Part shown: positions 1-7,492 of the stretch, in pieces
Layout: each line of letters starts with the position of its first letter
Position numbering within the stretch: position 1 is the stretch's first letter
Assembly: GCA_947631655.1 (NCBI GenBank)
Contig: CANRME010000023.1
Coordinates: forward strand, 1-13,678
Source: an uncultured Bacilli bacterium
GTDB lineage: Bacteria; Bacillota_I; Bacilli_A; RF39; UBA660
Direction: 5' to 3'
Length of the DNA stretch: 13,678 bases
Notes under the pieces: generated by a model
What the model was told of the DNA's origin: nothing
The model's database searches: none
Seen by the model: the letters and a program-made list of their open reading frames with translations, nothing else
Program-made: the position numbers and the translations under genes

Positions 1-58
1 TTAAGGTAGTCATACCTCTACGACCATTAGTCGTTGGTTTATATGATTTAATTGGCAT
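1..58 (-). CDS. rplB: Ribosomal protein L2, N-terminal fragment (gene runs off the left edge)
   Basis: Only the first 19 codons are in the window. They read MPIKSYKPTTNGRRGMTTL, the usual start of bacterial L2 (a 23S rRNA-binding protein near the peptidyl transferase centre). The gene follows rplW, as expected in the S10 operon. A strong Shine-Dalgarno site (GGAGGAG, 65-71) begins directly after the rplW stop codon and sits 6 bases before the ATG, so translation of the two genes is probably linked. The rest of the gene lies outside the window. Confidence 0.95.
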   Translation of the reverse strand, partial: MPIKSYKPTTNGRRGMTTL

Positions 59-71
59 ATCTTACTCCTCC

Positions 72-347
72 TTATAATTCTATTTTATTACCTTCTACTA
101 AGGTAATAATAGCTTTCTTATATGTTTTAGTTTTACCAGTGTAACGTCCAACTCTTTTATCTTTAGCTTTAGTATTTAGTGTGTTAACACTTTTTACTTT
201 AACATTAAAGGCTTCTTCAATAGCTTTTTTAATAGCTATTTTATTAGCGTCTTTACGAACTTTAAAAGTATAAACGTTATTTTGGTTTGCATAAGCAGAT
301 TTTTCGGTAATAACTGGTGCAATAATAATATCAGTATAGTTTGTCAT
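72..347 (-). CDS. rplW: 50S ribosomal protein L23
   Basis: The 91-residue product is L23, a large-subunit protein at the exit of the nascent-peptide tunnel, where it helps form the docking site for trigger factor and the signal recognition particle. Recognisable features are the N-terminal segment IIIAPVITEKSAYANQ, the central AIEEAFNVKVKSVNT helix-strand unit and the C-terminal GKTKTYKKAIITL strand. Length is slightly short but normal for the family. The ATG overlaps the rplD stop by one base (TAATG at 345-349), a classic coupling arrangement. The next gene is rplB. Identification rests on sequence pattern plus operon position and is secure. Confidence 0.96.
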   Translation of the reverse strand: MTNYTDIIIAPVITEKSAYANQNNVYTFKVRKDANKIAIKKAIEEAFNVKVKSVNTLNTKAKDKRVGRYTGKTKTYKKAIITLVEGNKIEL

Positions 348-970
348 TATTTAAGCACCTCCTCGATTTTTTCTAAGGCTTTTTCTTCTACTACTACAAC
401 GTCAGCATTAACTAAATCTAATGGGTTAATTTCTTCTGCCATAACAGTATAAGCATAACCTAAATTTCTTGTTGCTAAATATAGATTAGCAGCATCATCA
501 CTAGTAACGAATAATACTTTACCATTTAGGTTTAAAGTTTTAATTAATTCTTTTACGGTACTAGTTTTAGTATCTTTAATTTCTAGAGTATCAACTACTA
601 GAAGAGCTTTACTATTAATTTTATCAACTAATGCACTCTTTAGAGCAAGTACTCTTTCTTTCTTATTAATTTTAAATGTGTAATTGCGAGGTTGAACACC
701 CATTGCAATTCCACCACCACGCCAGTGTGGGGCTCTAATAGAACCTTGTCTAGCTCTACCAGTTTCTTTTTGTTTCCAAGGTTTCTTACCGCCACCAGAA
801 ACTTCACTACGAGTTTTGGTTTTAGCAGTTCCTTGTCTTAAACTATCTAGTTGTAAACGAATAGCTTTCTTTAGTACTACTTCATTTACTTCGATATCCC
901 AAATATTTTTGTCTAAACTTAAATCTTTAACTTTTTCATTTTTTAAATTCTTAACTTCTAACTTTGTCAT
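347..970 (-). CDS. rplD: 50S ribosomal protein L4
   Basis: The 207-residue product is L4, a 23S rRNA-binding protein whose extended loop lines the peptide exit tunnel. The loop signature is clear around residues 50-90: KTRSEVSGGGKKPWKQKETGRARQGS followed by APHWRGGG. The C-terminal half has the usual alpha/beta fold ending in a helix. Length is typical (about 200-207). The Shine-Dalgarno site AAAGGTGAT lies about 6 bases before the ATG. In E. coli, L4 also represses its own operon by binding the S10 leader RNA; whether that applies here is unknown. It follows rplC by 32 bases and overlaps rplW by one base. Confidence 0.97.
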   Translation of the reverse strand: MTKLEVKNLKNEKVKDLSLDKNIWDIEVNEVVLKKAIRLQLDSLRQGTAKTKTRSEVSGGGKKPWKQKETGRARQGSIRAPHWRGGGIAMGVQPRNYTFKINKKERVLALKSALVDKINSKALLVVDTLEIKDTKTSTVKELIKTLNLNGKVLFVTSDDAANLYLATRNLGYAYTVMAEEINPLDLVNADVVVVEEKALEKIEEVLK

Positions 971-1002
971 TTACGAATCACCTTTCTTTGCAAAAACTAT
1001 TA

Positions 1003-1818
1003 TTAGTTTTCTCCTTCTTGGTTTTCAGGCACTTCTTCGGTAGAAGTTTCTTCTGCTGTTTCTTCTTTAGTTTCTTCTACTACTTCTTCGGTAGCAGGTT
1101 CATTAACTTCTTCGGGAGTAGCTTCTTCAGTTACTTCTTCAACAGCATCAACTACTGTTTCTTCTTCGTAACTAGCTAACTCTTCAGCAGCTTTTTTATC
1201 TTTCTTAACAGCAGATTTAATTAAAACTAAAGATTGTTTAGCACCTGGGATATTACCACTAACTAAAATGTAATTATCTTCGGTATTAACATCAACTATA
1301 TATAAGTTTTGAATAGTTGTTGTATCTACTCCCATATGACCTGGAAGTCTTTTACCCTTTAATACTCTTTTTGGTAACATTGTACCCATTGATCCTGGTC
1401 TTCTATGATAATCACTACCATGAGTCATAGGTCCACGACTTTGTCCGTGTCTTGTAATAGAACCTTCAAATCCATGTCCTTTACTTACACCAGTAACATC
1501 GACATATTCTCCAGAGGCAAATACTGAAGCATCGATTTTATCTCCTAAATTGTAAGAGCCTTCATAATCTCTTATTTCTTTTAAGTAGCGCTTAGGAGTA
1601 GCACCAGCTTTTTTAGCGTGTCCCATACTAGCTTTATTAGCACGAGCACTCTTCTTGTCGCAAATACCTAATTGTAAAGCGTTATAACCATCATTTTCTT
1701 TAGTTTTAACTTGCATTACTGTATTAGGTTCTACTTCGACAACTGTAACTGGAATAGCTTTGCCTTCTTTAGTGAAGACTTCAGTCATTCCTAGTTTTTT
1801 TCCTAAGATTCCTTTCAT
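1003..1818 (-). CDS. rplC: 50S ribosomal protein L3 with a long acidic C-terminal tail
   Basis: L3 binds 23S rRNA early in large-subunit assembly and reaches toward the peptidyl transferase centre. The conserved core is complete: MKGILGKKLGMTEVF at the start, SKGHGFEGSITRHGQSRGP, then HRRPGSMG, KRLPGHMG and the closing strand around LVLIKSAVK. The reading frame also allows a GTG start at 1827, but that codon lies inside the Shine-Dalgarno sequence GGAAGGTG (1825-1832). I therefore chose ATG at 1818, 6 bases after it, giving 271 residues. Bacterial L3 is normally about 205-215 residues. The extra 66 residues at the C terminus contain 25 Glu and 2 Asp, with Thr, Val and Pro but few basic residues after the first four. 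It lies between rpsJ and rplD in the usual order. Confidence 0.96.
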   Translation of the reverse strand: MKGILGKKLGMTEVFTKEGKAIPVTVVEVEPNTVMQVKTKENDGYNALQLGICDKKSARANKASMGHAKKAGATPKRYLKEIRDYEGSYNLGDKIDASVFASGEYVDVTGVSKGHGFEGSITRHGQSRGPMTHGSDYHRRPGSMGTMLPKRVLKGKRLPGHMGVDTTTIQNLYIVDVNTEDNYILVSGNIPGAKQSLVLIKSAVKKDKKAAEELASYEEETVVDAVEEVTEEATPEEVNEPATEEVVEETKEETAEETSTEEVPENQEGEN

Positions 1819-1840
1819 TTTTTTCACCTTCCATTATTAC

Positions 1841-2146
1841 TTATTTGATGCTTATTCCAACACCACTTGGTAAATCTAAGTGTTGTAAAGCATCGATTGT
1901 TTCTTTGCTTGGGTTTTTAATATCAATTAAACGTTTATGAGTACGCATTTCAAATTGCTCACGAGCATCTTTATATATGTATACTGCTCTTAATACCGTA
2001 AACTTTTCTACTTCCGTTGGAAGTGGAATAGGTCCTGATACCTCTCCCCCAGTTCTTTTAACTGTTTCCACAATTTTACCAGCAGCTAAATCAATTAATC
2101 TGTGGTCATATGCTTTTAAGTTAACACGAACTTTGTTACTTGACAT
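1841..2146 (-). CDS. rpsJ: 30S ribosomal protein S10 (also NusE)
   Basis: The 101-residue product is S10, a small-subunit head protein that also acts in transcription as NusE, linking NusB and NusG to RNA polymerase. The whole chain matches the family: RVNLKAYDHRLIDLA near the start, VKRTGGEVSGPIPLPT, FEMRTHKRLIDI and DLPSGVGISIK at the end. It is the first gene of the S10 operon. The Shine-Dalgarno site AAGGAGG is about 10 bases before the ATG. A promoter and a structured-looking leader precede it. The rplC start follows closely (23 bases), so both are almost surely on one transcript. Confidence 0.97.
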   Translation of the reverse strand: MSSNKVRVNLKAYDHRLIDLAAGKIVETVKRTGGEVSGPIPLPTEVEKFTVLRAVYIYKDAREQFEMRTHKRLIDIKNPSKETIDALQHLDLPSGVGISIK

Positions 2147-2165
2147 ATTGTTATGTCCTCCTTTC

Positions 2166-2274
2166 GCCTATATCTAGTATAGACTTGCTCCGTCCCGAAT
2201 TACCTGATAGTAGGAAATGTTTTAACAACACCGCCTAGCGTATCAGCAACCTCGCACATCCTCGCAGTCATACA
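2166..2274 (-). promoter_or_regulatory. Candidate structured leader RNA of the S10 operon
   Basis: Between the predicted transcription start (about 2274) and rpsJ there is an untranslated leader of about 125 bases that is clearly richer in G+C than the surrounding DNA. Visible elements on the transcript are two GCGAGG copies four bases apart, a 6-bp long-range pairing CTGATA/TATCAG (2241-2246 with 2204-2209), and an alternative 5-bp pairing TTGCT/AGCAA (2245-2249 with 2185-2189) that shares bases with it. A 7-bp hairpin GTCTATA-CTAGA-TATAGGC (2166-2184, one G-U pair) lies just before the Shine-Dalgarno site. S10 operons often carry autoregulatory or antitermination leaders. I do not recognise this one as a known class. 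Confidence 0.45.
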
Positions 2275-2280
2275 TTCAAA

Positions 2281-2309
2281 AGTATAGCAATAAATTCTAT
2301 GAAAATCAA
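2281..2309 (-). promoter_or_regulatory. S10 operon promoter
   Basis: A housekeeping-type promoter reads TTGATT (2304-2309), a 17-base spacer and TATACT (2281-2286). A TG pair one base before the -10 box makes it an extended -10 promoter. It lies about 50 bases past the terminator of the upstream operon and points at rpsJ. Confidence 0.75.
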
Positions 2310-2357
2310 GGGGAAAATTGCAATTTTTCGATAAAATTTTACAAATTTGCAAAATTA

Positions 2358-2385
2358 AAAAATAACCAAGTTAATGATTATTTTT
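2358..2385 (-). terminator. Intrinsic terminator of the unknown three-gene operon
   Basis: On the transcript, a 10-bp stem of almost only A-U pairs (arms 2376-2385 and 2358-2367, one G-U pair) closes an 8-base loop and is followed by a T-rich run. It overlaps the stop codon of the preceding gene and separates that operon from the S10 promoter. Confidence 0.65.
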
Positions 2386-3067
2386 ATGGTTTTCTTACTA
2401 ATCTTAAAGATTCAGAACCTGTTAAATGATTAATTTTTTCAACAAGTTTATTATAATCTGCGGTATTTATTGATATTAAATATTCTACTTGTTCTCTCGT
2501 TAATAAGTCATCTTTAGTTATTGTAGTTAGTGGAGTTATGTTACGAGGTATGTAACCAATTACGCCATCTACCATACATTCAGCGAATCCTTTATAAGTT
2601 ACATTAAATGCTACAGCACGAGTTAAAACGGCTGGAACTAATTGCTCACCATAATAAGGGCTCTTTTTATCTAACTCAATATACGTTAAATGATTTTCAT
2701 CAGCATAAGCAGTTAATGTCTCTAAATTGTCTGGACAAATTCTATCGTATAGAAAAGGAACAACTAATTCTTCTTCAAATCGTATAATTTTACCATTTTT
2801 GTCTCTTTTTAAACATATTACACCCCATTTATATAAAACTTTTGCATCGTCTAATTCATCCTCAAATACTGATTGGGTGGAAACTACATCTAAAACGGCA
2901 TAGTAATCGTCATATAAGTGATCAATATAATAATATTCTTTAGTAACAGCAATTCCTCTATTTGCTAGATAACGTTTATATACATTGCTATTCTTATTAA
3001 CATTACCATTTTTATCTATTATTGGTATAGCCTTTTGATTTGAATAAACCTTTAAATTTTCTTTCAT
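2384..3067 (-). CDS. Protein of unknown function with one WG-repeat-like segment
   Basis: The 227-residue protein is not recognised as a named family. It has no signal peptide or membrane segment. Residues 79-110 resemble a WG repeat: YKWGVICLKRDKNG, then VVPFLYDRI after a short charged stretch. This matches the W-G-(V/I), D-K-x-G and (I/V)-P-x-x-Y-D pattern of those repeats. Only one copy is convincing, so this could be a decayed or isolated unit. The C-terminal part contains a short segment FAECMVDGVIGYIPRNI that could be a small beta module. The ATG follows AAGGAGG by five bases. It is the last gene of an operon with two paralogous unknown genes upstream (41-base gap) and ends in a terminator. 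Function unknown. Confidence 0.75.
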   Translation of the reverse strand: MKENLKVYSNQKAIPIIDKNGNVNKNSNVYKRYLANRGIAVTKEYYYIDHLYDDYYAVLDVVSTQSVFEDELDDAKVLYKWGVICLKRDKNGKIIRFEEELVVPFLYDRICPDNLETLTAYADENHLTYIELDKKSPYYGEQLVPAVLTRAVAFNVTYKGFAECMVDGVIGYIPRNITPLTTITKDDLLTREQVEYLISINTADYNKLVEKINHLTGSESLRLVRKP

Positions 3068-3088
3068 AAAAACCTCCTTGTGTTAATT

Positions 3089-3097
3089 ATTATATCA
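3089..3097 (-). promoter_or_regulatory. Possible internal extended -10 promoter
   Basis: TGATATAAT lies in the 41-base gap before the WG-like gene, just upstream of its Shine-Dalgarno site. No good -35 box is visible, and the implied leader would be only about 15 bases. It could give separate expression of the last gene of the operon. Confidence 0.35.
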
Positions 3098-3108
3098 TAA
3101 CGTTAATT

Positions 3109-3654
3109 TTATTTTCTACTATTGTTATGGCTTTCTAAAAAAGTATCTTGGATTGCTCTTACTCGATCACTAATTATTTTTTGGACAAAGTTTATATCAT
3201 TTTCATTTTTTAAAATATGATTTTCTATTAAAGCAGTTTTATATTTTTCAACACTAATCATTAAAAGAGTAAGATTAGTAAGATAATTAAGTCTATCTTC
3301 TTGACTTAAATTTGCAATTGGTTTGTTAATTATTTCTAGCATTCTTTGGAAGTTTTTTATATTTTTTATATATTCTTCACGAGAAAGTAGAGAAGTTTCT
3401 TGTAAATATTCACTTAGTAAGTTTTCACTATTTATATCTAAACTATTATTTCTTTTAGATTTTAAGGTAAAAATATTAATACAAAAAGATAAGATTATGA
3501 TTACTCTATTTCCTTCAGTATTTTGACGCGCCTTAAGTTCTTCTAATTTTCTTTGGGACTTTTCTAGTTCTTCGCTAGTGTGGTGATATGCATCCCACAT
3601 CTTTTTTAATTCCTTTAATTTTTCTTCATTAGACATTTCATTTAAATTTTCCAT
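3109..3654 (-). CDS. Hypothetical helical protein, paralogue of the next gene upstream
   Basis: The 181-residue protein is unrecognised. The N-terminal 45 residues are highly charged with heptad-like Leu/Met spacing (EEKLKELKKMW, then EELEKSQRKLEELKARQ), suggesting a coiled coil. The rest looks all-helical. It aligns without large gaps to the product of the upstream gene (3689-4174): NRVIIILSFCINIFTLK pairs with RNLIIIATLLWKEVCTLK, and ALIENHILKNENDINFVQK with YLIKSQILNSNEDLEIVRQ, the two blocks being 91 and 95 residues apart. The hydrophobic stretch at 51-60 therefore looks like a buried helix, not a membrane span. The start follows a GGGGGAT site by about 10 bases. It is the middle gene of a likely three-gene operon. 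Confidence 0.75.
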   Translation of the reverse strand: MENLNEMSNEEKLKELKKMWDAYHHTSEELEKSQRKLEELKARQNTEGNRVIIILSFCINIFTLKSKRNNSLDINSENLLSEYLQETSLLSREEYIKNIKNFQRMLEIINKPIANLSQEDRLNYLTNLTLLMISVEKYKTALIENHILKNENDINFVQKIISDRVRAIQDTFLESHNNSRK

Positions 3655-3688
3655 AAATTGGTATCCCCCTATTTTTATTAATTATTTT

Positions 3689-4174
3689 CTAATATATTGT
3701 TTTTAAAAGACGAGAAGTATTTTCTAATTCAACTATTTTTTTAGTAAATGCTTGTCTTACGATTTCTAAATCTTCATTACTATTTAAAATTTGAGATTTT
3801 ATTAAATATGAAGCATTTCTGTTAAGCCATACTAGAGTTTCATTTAAAACTTCTAGATAAAATTCTTTCTCTTGAGGATATAATTTAGTAGGATTGGTTT
3901 TTACTAGTCCTATAGAAACTGTTAATTTGGCTATTTCATAATCAGTTTCCTTTTCATGACCTCGAATTAATTTTTTTATTACAGTTATGAAATCTTCAAA
4001 GAGTTTAATTTTTTTAACATTAACTATTAGATTATAGCGTTTTTTTAAAGTACAAACTTCTTTCCATAATAAGGTAGCAATAATAATTAAATTTCTTTCT
4101 TCATCGGGATTTGGTATATAAAGTTCATTTTGTTTATTAATTATTTTCCTATTTAATTCTTTAATGGTACTCAT
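3689..4174 (-). CDS. Hypothetical helical protein, first gene of a three-gene operon
   Basis: The 161-residue, Lys/Leu/Ile-rich protein appears fully helical and cytosolic, with no signal peptide and no recognised domain. It is a diverged paralogue of the following gene (3109-3654), sharing the two blocks described there but lacking that gene's 20-residue longer coiled-coil start. The ATG is 7 bases after the Shine-Dalgarno site AAGGGAAG (4182-4189). A strong promoter lies just upstream. The gap to the next gene is 34 bases, so the two are probably co-transcribed. Tandem duplication followed by divergence suggests the proteins may form a pair or hetero-oligomer (inference). Confidence 0.75.
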   Translation of the reverse strand: MSTIKELNRKIINKQNELYIPNPDEERNLIIIATLLWKEVCTLKKRYNLIVNVKKIKLFEDFITVIKKLIRGHEKETDYEIAKLTVSIGLVKTNPTKLYPQEKEFYLEVLNETLVWLNRNASYLIKSQILNSNEDLEIVRQAFTKKIVELENTSRLLKTIY

Positions 4175-4204
4175 ATAAAAACTTCCCTTCTTAAGTTATT
4201 GTTT

Positions 4205-4232
4205 ATTATAACATGTAAGTTTTCTTTGTCAA
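4205..4232 (-). promoter_or_regulatory. Strong promoter of the unknown three-gene operon
   Basis: TTGACA (4227-4232), a 16-base spacer and TATAAT (4205-4210) match the consensus for both boxes. A TGT before the -10 box adds the extended -10 element. This is the best promoter in the window and suggests robust expression of the operon. Confidence 0.85.
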
Positions 4233-4293
4233 GAAAGGAAGTTTTAAAATAAATGTTATTTATATTTTAATACATATACATTTTATTATACAA

Positions 4294-6636
4294 TTATGTA
4301 AGTTCAGGAATAATTTTTAATTTAGTTAAACAGTTAATAATTCCTTTATAGATTTTTTTAGATATTTCATAGAAGACTGGTAAGAAATGACCGCAAAACA
4401 TTAAGACTACTAAGCCGACATAAGTAATACTAGTAAGACTTAAAAAATCTCTTAAGATAATCATCGCAATAAAGTATAAAGCTTCACAAGTATAGATTAT
4501 GGTTTTACGAAATTTAGATAATGGTGAATATATACCTTCTAAAGCTCGCATGTAATTCCAACCGGCTAAGAAGACACAGATTGTAGTTAACATTTCACGT
4601 TCCGCACCAAAGTAACTTCCTATCGTCATAATACTAGTAAGTAGTATCGCTATAGTGAAAGCATAAGGAAATGCCCACTCAAATACTTTGGTTAAAAAGT
4701 CATGTTTTACTTTATTAAAGTTTGGTTCATAAGTTAAGAAGAAAGAAGGAATTGAAACACAGAAAGTTACCATTACCGATAATTGAATTGGTAGGAAGGG
4801 ATAACTCTTACCGATAATAATCGTAAGAATAGCCATAATACTAGAGTATAAGGTTTTAATTAGAAATAAACTAGCCGAATATGTAATATTATTGATTACC
4901 CTTCTTCCTTCATTAACAATATGCGGCATCGCACTAAAGTCATTATTAAATAAAACTAGGTTAGCACTTCGTTTTGCGGCATCACTACCACTTGCCATGG
5001 CGATGGAACAATCTGCTTCTTTTAAAGCTAAGCAATCGTTTACACCATCGCCGACCATCGCAACAGTATGTCCGGCTTCTTTTAAAGCTACTAACATTTC
5101 CTTTTTTTGTTCGGGACTTACACGACCAAAAATACTATATTTTAAAACCGCTTCTTTTAGTTCATTCGTATTTTTTAAATCAATCACATCAATATAACTA
5201 TCGTAATTTTTAAAACCTGCTCTTTTGGCAACCTTACTAACTGTTAAGGCATCATCCCCGGAAATTATTTTTAAATCAACTCCTTGCGATACAAAGTAAG
5301 CTAAGGTTTCTTTAGCATCTTTTCTAATAATATCACTAATTTTAAATATCGCAATAGGTTTAAGATCATCTACAATTTCATTCTTTTTAGGTTTATTCTT
5401 ACTATAAGCAAGGACAATTACTCTAAGACCCATATTCGCATACTCATTAATTAATTTATCTAATTCTTTATGTTTATCGGGAAATAAAAATTCTTTAGCT
5501 CCTAAATAATAGGTACCATCTTCATAAAAGTAAGCACTATATTTTCTCTTAGATGAGAAAGGAATTTTACCTAGTAATTCTTTCGTACTTTCTTCTTTAT
5601 AGTAATCTTTTAAAGCTAGTAGAGTGGCATTTAGATTAGTTTCACTATTTACGATACTTCCCATTACCTCATTAATATTCGCTTTATCTAAAATGTCTAC
5701 TCCTTCAACCCGCATTTTTCCCTCGGTAATAGTACCGGTTTTATCTAAACATAGAGTATCAACGCGCGCTAAAGTTTCAATACAATATAATTCTTGAACT
5801 AAGGTTTTTTGTTTAGAAAGTCTTATAACACTTAAAGTTAAAGCGACCGTTGTAAGTAAAACTAAACCTTGCGGAACCATACCTAGTAAAGCTGCCACAG
5901 TTTTTAAAACAGCTTCTGGGTAAGGTAACATACTTACAAAAAATTCTTTACAAAATAATAGGATACCTATCGGTACAATAATAAAACTTACAACTTTTAA
6001 AACTTTATTTATGGAAGTAAATAACTCACTTTTAGCACGTTTTAACATTTTAGCTTCTTTAACAATCGAATGAGTATAAGTTTCTTCACCGACTTTTATT
6101 ACTTCACCAATACATTCACCAGAAGTGATATAAGAACCAGAAAATAAATTTTCATTTATGCCTTTATCTTGGGCATCACTTTCCCCAGTTAGTAAGGATT
6201 CGTTTACTTCAACTTCACCTTCAATTATTTTAATATCAGCAGGGACTTGGTCGCCGGTTTGTAATAAGATATAATCATTTTTAACAATATCTTTAATATT
6301 TATTTCTAAAACTTTACCATCTCTTATGACTTTCGCAGGAGTTAGAGTTAGGATAGATAATTTATCTAGTATTCTTTTCGCTTTAATTTCTTGGAAGATA
6401 CCAATACTCGTATTAATAACTATTAAAAGTCCAAATAAAGCATTTTTATAAGAACCAACACTAATAACTAAGATAAATAAAATAACATTGATAACATTAA
6501 AGAAAGTTAGAGTATTTGCTAGGACTATCTCACGCATGCTTTTAGTCATTTTATCTTTAACTCTATTTACTTCCCCGTTATAGATTTTTTCATTTACTTG
6601 TTTACTAGATAAGCCTTTGTATTTTTTAATATCCAT
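4294..6636 (-). CDS. Cation-transporting P-type ATPase, CtpE/Exp7-like
   Basis: The 780-residue membrane pump has all P-type ATPase signatures: TGES actuator motif (150-153), phosphorylated Asp298 in DKTGT, nucleotide-binding KYSA region (about 366) and GDGVND hinge (529-534). Membrane helices appear as two pairs (about 40-80 and 215-270) followed by about six C-terminal helices (from about 585). There is no N-terminal metal-binding domain, which argues against a Cu/Zn pump. The M6 text IPSFFLTYEPN and the compact layout resemble the CtpE/Exp7-like subgroup; mycobacterial CtpE has been linked to calcium uptake. The M4 ion-binding motif reads PQGL (255-258), not the PEGL of classical Ca pumps. 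A GTG at 6645 is in frame but lies in the Shine-Dalgarno site GTGGAGTG, so ATG at 6636 is chosen. Ion and direction are uncertain. Confidence 0.9.
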   Translation of the reverse strand: MDIKKYKGLSSKQVNEKIYNGEVNRVKDKMTKSMREIVLANTLTFFNVINVILFILVISVGSYKNALFGLLIVINTSIGIFQEIKAKRILDKLSILTLTPAKVIRDGKVLEINIKDIVKNDYILLQTGDQVPADIKIIEGEVEVNESLLTGESDAQDKGINENLFSGSYITSGECIGEVIKVGEETYTHSIVKEAKMLKRAKSELFTSINKVLKVVSFIIVPIGILLFCKEFFVSMLPYPEAVLKTVAALLGMVPQGLVLLTTVALTLSVIRLSKQKTLVQELYCIETLARVDTLCLDKTGTITEGKMRVEGVDILDKANINEVMGSIVNSETNLNATLLALKDYYKEESTKELLGKIPFSSKRKYSAYFYEDGTYYLGAKEFLFPDKHKELDKLINEYANMGLRVIVLAYSKNKPKKNEIVDDLKPIAIFKISDIIRKDAKETLAYFVSQGVDLKIISGDDALTVSKVAKRAGFKNYDSYIDVIDLKNTNELKEAVLKYSIFGRVSPEQKKEMLVALKEAGHTVAMVGDGVNDCLALKEADCSIAMASGSDAAKRSANLVLFNNDFSAMPHIVNEGRRVINNITYSASLFLIKTLYSSIMAILTIIIGKSYPFLPIQLSVMVTFCVSIPSFFLTYEPNFNKVKHDFLTKVFEWAFPYAFTIAILLTSIMTIGSYFGAEREMLTTICVFLAGWNYMRALEGIYSPLSKFRKTIIYTCEALYFIAMIILRDFLSLTSITYVGLVVLMFCGHFLPVFYEISKKIYKGIINCLTKLKIIPELT

Positions 6637-6656
6637 AATATTCACTCCACTATTTT

Positions 6657-6665
6657 ATTATACCA
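6657..6665 (-). promoter_or_regulatory. Extended -10 promoter of the P-type ATPase gene
   Basis: TGGTATAAT lies just upstream of the Shine-Dalgarno site of the ATPase gene and downstream of the GNAT gene terminator. No convincing -35 box stands 16-18 bases upstream. The implied untranslated leader is very short (about 13 bases). Confidence 0.55.
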
Positions 6666-6683
6666 TATTTTTATTATTCCACG

Positions 6684-6706
6684 AAAAAAGAAGAATTAAT
6701 CTTCTT
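6684..6706 (-). terminator. Intrinsic terminator of the Fic-GNAT operon
   Basis: On the transcript AAGAAGA pairs with TCTTCTT (7 bp, arms 6700-6706 and 6688-6694) around a 5-base loop, followed directly by a run of four or more T. The stop codon of the acetyltransferase gene lies in the loop. Confidence 0.75.
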
Positions 6707-7475
6707 GAATCTTGTCAACATTAAATTTAATCAACTTACATTCTAATTCAAATCCTACTTTTTGGTAGCATTTATTAGAAGAAACATATTCATAATTGGT
6801 ATAAACAATTGGTCTTAATTTAGATTTTAAAATTATTTTGGTCATGTTATATATTAAATTTGGCATGTAACCTTTCCCTCGTTCTAAAGGTAAAGTATAA
6901 ACATTGCTAAGTTCCGCCATATTATTGTGAACATTATAACTAGCATAAGCAACGATTTTATCATCGCGCCATACATAAAAATTATTAGAATTAATCCATT
7001 TAGTAACAAACATTAAATTCATATCCCAAGAAGAAGGATAGTCAAGTGATTCCTCCCAACACTTAGCTAAATATTCTGTATCTTTAATAGTCGGTTTATC
7101 TAACTTACCATTAACTTTCTTAGGTACAATTAGTTTTTTACATTCATAACAACCACAAATATATGGCTTATCTTTTAAATATTTCCAATTAATATTTTGT
7201 AAATAATTATAAAAATCTTCTTGGCAAACAAAGGTTAATAATTCATTAATTAAGTTTTCTAATTCTTCTATAACTTTTAGATATGTATCTTCTCGTTGGT
7301 TTTTTGTCCATATCCATATGACATCGCCGAATACGATAGCGTAATTTTGGTTATCGGTAATAATTTTACACTTTTTATCATCTAAATTATGATTTATTAA
7401 CTCATAAAAAGGCTTATCTTTTTTAAAAGTTTCATCTTCTAATAATTTAAAATCTTCTAGGGATATAATGTTCAT
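6696..7475 (-). CDS. GNAT-family N-acetyltransferase with an extra N-terminal domain
   Basis: The 259-residue cytosolic protein carries a C-terminal GNAT domain (about 120-252). The acetyl-CoA pyrophosphate-binding loop is ERGKGYMPNLI (198-208), fitting R/Q-x-x-G-x-G/A. The preceding strand LSNVYTLP and the closing segment YEYVSSNKCYQKVGFE match motifs A and B. The N-terminal 110 residues have no clear match and include a Cys cluster, CGCYEC (107-112), that might hold a metal or be incidental. Substrate cannot be told. The ATG follows AGGTGG by six bases. It lies 17 bases behind the Fic gene and probably shares its transcript. Confidence 0.85.
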   Translation of the reverse strand: MNIISLEDFKLLEDETFKKDKPFYELINHNLDDKKCKIITDNQNYAIVFGDVIWIWTKNQREDTYLKVIEELENLINELLTFVCQEDFYNYLQNINWKYLKDKPYICGCYECKKLIVPKKVNGKLDKPTIKDTEYLAKCWEESLDYPSSWDMNLMFVTKWINSNNFYVWRDDKIVAYASYNVHNNMAELSNVYTLPLERGKGYMPNLIYNMTKIILKSKLRPIVYTNYEYVSSNKCYQKVGFELECKLIKFNVDKIQED

Positions 7476-7492
7476 TAATAACCACCTATTTT

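Noticed and set aside
816..1179. Plus-strand open frames opposite rplC and rplD
   Set aside because: They are antisense shadows of conserved ribosomal genes, rich in Phe/Ser from the complement of Glu/Lys codons, with no ribosome-binding sites.
3475..3504. Membrane helix in the 3109-3654 product
   Set aside because: The stretch is short and aligns with a less hydrophobic helix in its paralogue that contains Trp, Lys and Glu, so a buried helix is more likely.
4240..4268. Terminator after the P-type ATPase gene
   Set aside because: Only a 6-bp all A-U stem (AAATAA/TTATTT) is visible, too weak to call in DNA this AT-rich.
4892..5213. Two overlapping plus-strand open frames inside the P-type ATPase gene
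   Set aside because: They oppose the conserved GDGVND region; their composition is explained by the antisense strand and they have no start signals.
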